Assembly (NCBI GenBank): GCA_031273305.1
Contig: JAISSC010000016.1
Coordinates: 1 to 18,350 of the forward strand
Reading direction: 5' to 3'
Length of the DNA stretch: 18,350 nucleotides
Origin: Flavobacteriaceae bacterium
GTDB taxonomy: Bacteria > Bacteroidota > Bacteroidia > Flavobacteriales > Weeksellaceae
Shown here: piece by piece, positions 14,605-18,350 of the stretch
Numbering within the stretch: the stretch's first letter is position 1
How the letters are laid out: each line of letters opens with the position of its first letter
Made by a program: the position numbers and the translations under genes
Notes under the pieces: model-generated
Seen by the model: only the letters and a program-made list of their open reading frames with translations
The model's database searches: none
Told to the model about the DNA's origin: nothing

Positions 14605-16748
14605 ACTTTCTCCAATTCATATACGGATATTCTGGTAGTAAACAATCCATAATTCAAAAAAGCGGTTTCTCCTTCTATCTTATCTATCGTGGCAACACTG
14701 GAACTTCCTTTTATCTTTACTTTTTTCCCTTCCTTCATCCATTGAGCTGCCCTGTTTACCGTAGTTTTTATCTCTTCTGCTTTGGTTTCCTCCAATTGCT
14801 CCTTAATTTCTTCCTTTTTTAACTCCAATCTTACCTTATTCCTTTGCTTCTTGGTCTGAATCTTCTCTGCTTCCGTAACATGGGATTTCTTATATTTCTC
14901 CTGCTCCAACACCTTAGTAAATTCCTTTATTATATCTCTCTTACTTTTTCCTCCGGAATAGGCTTCAATATATTTCTCAAACTTTTGTCCTAATTGGGTC
15001 AACTTGATTTCTTTATCATACAACTTCTGGAAATTCACCAGCTTCTGTTTATAACTATTTAAAGCATCTGAAAGTTCTTTGCTCTTTTCCGCCGAATGGT
15101 CTATTTGCTTATTTAAATCTCCTTTAAGCCTTTCAATCTGATATTTCTCCTGTTGCAAACGAACGATGGTTTTATCCAGATTTACCTTATCTTTCTCTAT
15201 CTTCTCTCTCGCTCTCTGAATAATTTCCTTAGGTATCCTGTTCTTCTCTGCGACTTCAAAGGTAAATGAACTCCCAACCTGACCTGTCTCCAGTTTATAA
15301 ACAGGTTGTAAAGTCTTCTCATTAAACAACATGGAAGCATTTTGGGTATGTTCCAATTCCTCAATTTTTAACTTGATATTGGTATAATGAGTAGTTATAA
15401 TCCCATAGGACATCTTCTCATAAAAATATTCCAGAAAAGCCTCCGCAAGTCCTCCTCCCAATTCCGGGTCTGAGCCGGTTCCAAACTCATCTATCAATAA
15501 CAAAGTGTGACCATCTGCCTGTTTAATAATCTGCTGCATTTTCCTCAAGCGGGAACTATAAGTACTCAACTGATTTTCTATGGACTGGTTATCCCCTATA
15601 TCGGTAAGTATCTTATTAAAAAATCCCATTCTGGATTTAGGATGAACCGGAACTAAAATCCCACTCTGAATCATTAATTGTAATAAACCTGCGGTTTTTA
15701 GCGTAATGCTTTTACCTCCGGCATTAGGTCCTGAAATACAAATGATCCTTGTGGTTTTATCCAGAGTTAATGTCTGAGGAATTGTGGTTTTATCTCCTTT
15801 TATATTGGTTAAGTAAAGTATAGGATGATATGCTTCCAGTAAATGTATCTCCGGTTTATCGGTTATTTCCGGCAATACTGCACGAAGTTTGTCTGCATAT
15901 CGGGCTTTAGCCTGCACTACATCCAGCTCATATATATACAACCGGTATTTTTGCAATAACGGATAAAACTCTCGTATTTTTTGTGTCAGGTCGAAAAGAA
16001 TCTTCTCTATTTCTTTTTTCTCCTGACCAGTCAGTTCCAATAGCCTTACATTAGGCTGAATCACCGACTCCGGAAGGATAAAACAAATAGACCCTGTTTT
16101 GGAAAACCCTAATACCCTGCCTTTTACAGACTTTTTCAGAGAAGACTTGACTGCCAATACTCTCTGGTCATCCATCACACTTTCCCGTATATCATCTAAA
16201 ACTCCGGTTTGTGCATAATGTGTAACCGTTTTATCGAAATTCTCCTGAATGGTTTTTCTCACCATCTGCAACTGCTCCCGAATGCTTTTAAGCGTCGGGG
16301 TAGCCTCATTCTTCACCTCCCCAAAACGGTTAAAAATTTTATCAACCCGTGAAATTATCTCTTTAGTATACTCTATATGAGAGAGATATTTATGTAGTGT
16401 GGGAAAATATTCTTTAAACTTTTCAAAATGTAATATCAAGGAATTAACCAGTTGCGATAAGTTCCTTATCTTATGAAATGACCCTGCTTCAAGGATAAAA
16501 TTCTCAATTTGAAGCATTCTTAATTCCGTTTCTATATCATCATATTCTCTAAAAGGGATAAAATTTTCATTGGAAAAACTCCCCAGATATTCATTAACAC
16601 AATATAAGCTGTCTTTTATCTTATCTTTCCTTAAGGGACGGAGTGATGCAACCTTCTCTCTGGATATTTCCGAATGGCAAAAGGGTAGAATCTCCTCTAT
16701 TACTCTTTGATACTCCAGTTCTTTTAAAGTTTCTTCCGATATATGCAT
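14601..16748 (-). CDS. mutS2: MutS2-family ATPase lacking a C-terminal Smr domain
   Basis: 715 residues. The clamp and lever part covers about 1-320. The ABC-type ATPase follows with Walker A GPNAGGKS (340-347), STYSSR (395-400), Walker B LLLIDE (416-421) with GTGSDPELGGGLA, and TTHY (452-455). A long charged coiled coil runs from about 510 to 665, then a KOW-like beta region (KVKIKGSSSVATIDKIEGE) ends the chain at EKV. MutS2 proteins act on branched DNA or stalled ribosomes rather than mismatches. The usual Smr nuclease domain, with an LDLHG-like motif, is missing: the stop comes right after the KOW-like part. It lies three bases after dgt, clearly in one operon. Confidence 0.93.
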   Translation of the reverse strand: MHISEETLKELEYQRVIEEILPFCHSEISREKVASLRPLRKDKIKDSLYCVNEYLGSFSNENFIPFREYDDIETELRMLQIENFILEAGSFHKIRNLSQLVNSLILHFEKFKEYFPTLHKYLSHIEYTKEIISRVDKIFNRFGEVKNEATPTLKSIREQLQMVRKTIQENFDKTVTHYAQTGVLDDIRESVMDDQRVLAVKSSLKKSVKGRVLGFSKTGSICFILPESVIQPNVRLLELTGQEKKEIEKILFDLTQKIREFYPLLQKYRLYIYELDVVQAKARYADKLRAVLPEITDKPEIHLLEAYHPILYLTNIKGDKTTIPQTLTLDKTTRIICISGPNAGGKSITLKTAGLLQLMIQSGILVPVHPKSRMGFFNKILTDIGDNQSIENQLSTYSSRLRKMQQIIKQADGHTLLLIDEFGTGSDPELGGGLAEAFLEYFYEKMSYGIITTHYTNIKLKIEELEHTQNASMLFNEKTLQPVYKLETGQVGSSFTFEVAEKNRIPKEIIQRAREKIEKDKVNLDKTIVRLQQEKYQIERLKGDLNKQIDHSAEKSKELSDALNSYKQKLVNFQKLYDKEIKLTQLGQKFEKYIEAYSGGKSKRDIIKEFTKVLEQEKYKKSHVTEAEKIQTKKQRNKVRLELKKEEIKEQLEETKAEEIKTTVNRAAQWMKEGKKVKIKGSSSVATIDKIEGETAFLNYGLFTTRISVYELEKV

Positions 16749-16751
16749 AAC

Positions 16752-18137
16752 CTAAGTAAAGCTGTTTAACGTCATCCCAATATCAATTCCTTTAATTTTC
16801 CTGTATAGGTCAGTAGCATAGTTATCGGTCATTCCGGAAATGAAATCCAATACTCCCAACACGCCTTCATATTCATTTTTATCTTCATATAAAAATTGTG
16901 CGGGAATCAGTTTTATTGCCTTTTTCTCATATTCCTTACGTTCTCCTTTGGATTTTATAACCGGAGGAATAAAATGATCCAACAACTCATACATAACATT
17001 ATAACCTGCATTTTCTATTTCAACTACCGAACGATGGTTATATATATGTTTTGTAGAAAAATCTTCAATTATCTGGATTGCCTTACATTCTCTTTTTATT
17101 TGCTCAAAAATAGAAACATCCAAAATTCCTGAAAGTATTTTTTCAAGGTTTTGTTTATACAGTTCTATTGACCTCGAAATCAAAGCTCCTATAGATACGG
17201 CTCTTAGAAATGAAATACGGTCGTTTTTATCTTCTATACGGTCAAGTTTTTTCTTAACACGATTCCATTTTTCATTTCCCTCCATCTCGGTAATTATCTG
17301 CTGTAATAAGTCTTCGCAAACCTGTGCGTTGATGAAACCCAACCGTTGAGCATCCTCCAAATCTATAATGTTATAACATATATCGTCGGCTATTTCCACC
17401 AGCCACACAAAAGGATGACGAAAGTAAACCATAGGTTCCTCCTGCACGAAAACCATAGAAGTTTCCTGCGCAATATCCCGAAAGGTCGACTTTTCCGACT
17501 GAAAAAAACCGAATTTCTTCCTGTGTAGTATATTTTTATCTTTAGCAACGGATTCACAAGGGTATTTGGCTATGGATACCAGCGTGGAATACGTAAGCAT
17601 AGCACCGCCCTCCGATTTTCCGTTCTGCTGTTGTGTCAATACCCTGAAAGCATTGGCATTTCCTTCAAAATTGAGAAAATCCTGCCATTCTTTGAATGAA
17701 AATTTATCTTTTAACAGTGATTCGTTCCTGTGAAAATAACTGGCAATGGCATCTTCTCCGGAATGCCCGAAAGCGGGATTTCCTATATCATGGCATAAAC
17801 AGGCAGTTGAAATTACATTGTATAAACTGTGCCTGTATAATTCTTTATTTTCTTCTGTCAGTTCGGAGGCATATTTTTCTGCAATGTAATTCCCGATTTC
17901 GCTTCCGAGCGAACGCCCTACGGAAGCTACTTCCAATGAATGCGTCAACCGATTATGAACAAAAACACTTCCGGGAAGTGGAAATACCTGAGTTTTGTTC
18001 TGCAACCTCCGAAACGAAGTAGAAAAAATGACACGATCAAAATCCCTCTGATATTCACTTCTGGGATCTGTCTTTTTATGGGATGATTTATATTGGGTTC
18101 CGGTACGTTTATCTGAAAATAATTTGTTTAAATCCAT
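16752..18137 (-). CDS. dgt: Deoxyguanosinetriphosphate triphosphohydrolase-like dNTPase
   Basis: 461 residues. This HD-domain enzyme splits dNTPs into deoxynucleosides and tripolyphosphate, limiting the dNTP pool. Motifs: RDFDRVIFSTSFRRLQNKTQV (31-51), NRLTHSLEVA with metal ligand His66, the HD pair His116-Asp117 in LCHDIGNPAFGHSGE, FEGNANAFR (158-166) and EIADDICYNIIDLEDA (248-263), which supplies the distal Asp. Length fits the family. The ATG at 18137 follows a perfect -7 box 20 bases upstream. With mutS2 directly behind it, the operon joins nucleotide-pool control and a DNA- or ribosome-acting ATPase. The exact nucleotide preference is not readable. Confidence 0.95.
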   Translation of the reverse strand: MDLNKLFSDKRTGTQYKSSHKKTDPRSEYQRDFDRVIFSTSFRRLQNKTQVFPLPGSVFVHNRLTHSLEVASVGRSLGSEIGNYIAEKYASELTEENKELYRHSLYNVISTACLCHDIGNPAFGHSGEDAIASYFHRNESLLKDKFSFKEWQDFLNFEGNANAFRVLTQQQNGKSEGGAMLTYSTLVSIAKYPCESVAKDKNILHRKKFGFFQSEKSTFRDIAQETSMVFVQEEPMVYFRHPFVWLVEIADDICYNIIDLEDAQRLGFINAQVCEDLLQQIITEMEGNEKWNRVKKKLDRIEDKNDRISFLRAVSIGALISRSIELYKQNLEKILSGILDVSIFEQIKRECKAIQIIEDFSTKHIYNHRSVVEIENAGYNVMYELLDHFIPPVIKSKGERKEYEKKAIKLIPAQFLYEDKNEYEGVLGVLDFISGMTDNYATDLYRKIKGIDIGMTLNSFT

Positions 18138-18156
18138 CTTTACTTAAAATCGTATT

Positions 18157-18164
18157 CAAAGGTA
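18157..18164 (-). promoter_or_regulatory. -7 box of the dgt-mutS2 operon
   Basis: The complement reads TACCTTTG, a perfect TAnnTTTG, 19 bases before the dgt ATG, which would leave a very short leader. No TTG is found at 17-23 bases upstream. Confidence 0.5.
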
Positions 18165-18350
18165 AGAATTTGAATTTTAACTTATATATTTCGTTGAAAC
18201 ATATAAAATAATGAGTACAAAAAATAAGACAATTTTACATATCATCCTTTATATTTCATAAAATAATATTACCTTTAAACTCCTGACTTTGACTATGCGC
18301 CACCCTAAATGATTTTTTGAAAGCCCGGAGGGCGGAATCTTCATAACCGC
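18165..18350. other. Right-edge non-coding stretch with short open end
   Basis: Most of this is A/T-rich spacer. From about 18270 the composition shifts to more G+C. On the minus strand an open frame enters from beyond the window and stops near 18249, reading GLSKNHLGWRIVKVRSLKV; nothing in it resembles a known domain. A small hairpin, GCCC (18323-18326) / GGGC (18330-18333), sits in it. It may be the tail of a gene or part of a repeat; I cannot decide. Confidence 0.3.

Overview
The window reads as a Bacteroidota chromosome segment. The right two thirds (about 6.29-18.14 kb) carry low-GC housekeeping genes with a flavobacterial, probably Weeksellaceae-like, gene order: birA / rsfS-ftsH-LUD-cdsA-psd, then a TPR protein-ACP phosphodiesterase-DCC1-DUF4260 cluster converging on dgt-mutS2. 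Several promoters carry the Bacteroidota -7 box TAnnTTTG. The family assignment is an inference from gene order and protein style; no marker gene such as 16S rRNA is present.

The left third (1-6.2 kb) is visibly richer in G+C and accessory. It holds a four-gene, minus-strand set: an exported carboxymuconolactone-decarboxylase/alpha-beta-hydrolase fusion, a lipoprotein esterase-like hydrolase, a small protein with a type IX secretion (T9SS)-type C-terminal domain, and an aldo/keto reductase with a signal peptide, cut by the left window edge. All four products appear to leave the cytoplasm, two of the three junctions are 4-base ATGA overlaps, and a divergent AraC-type regulator sits upstream. 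A PepSY-like periplasmic protein and an IS200-like REP-associated tyrosine transposase (RAYT) follow. The RAYT gene is the most unusual object: REP-like palindromes and frame-preserving tandem repeats lie inside its own coding sequence.

Region by region: 1-3826 (-) exported enzyme operon; 3989-4882 (+) AraC regulator; 4930-5451 (-) PepSY-like protein; 5555-6196 (-) RAYT; 6289-10861 (-) phospholipid synthesis and membrane protease operon(s) (psd, cdsA, LUD, ftsH, rsfS); 10976-11674 (+) birA; 11780-14604 (+) TPR, AcpH-like, DCC1 and DUF4260 genes; 14601-18137 (-) mutS2 and dgt; 18138-18350 mostly non-coding, with a dgt promoter and a short open stretch at the edge.

Functionally, CdsA makes CDP-diacylglycerol and Psd makes phosphatidylethanolamine at the inner membrane, where FtsH also acts. 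RsfS dims translation under starvation. The left cluster looks like a regulated extracytoplasmic pathway of unknown substrate. No tRNA, rRNA, CRISPR array, prophage or defence system is visible.
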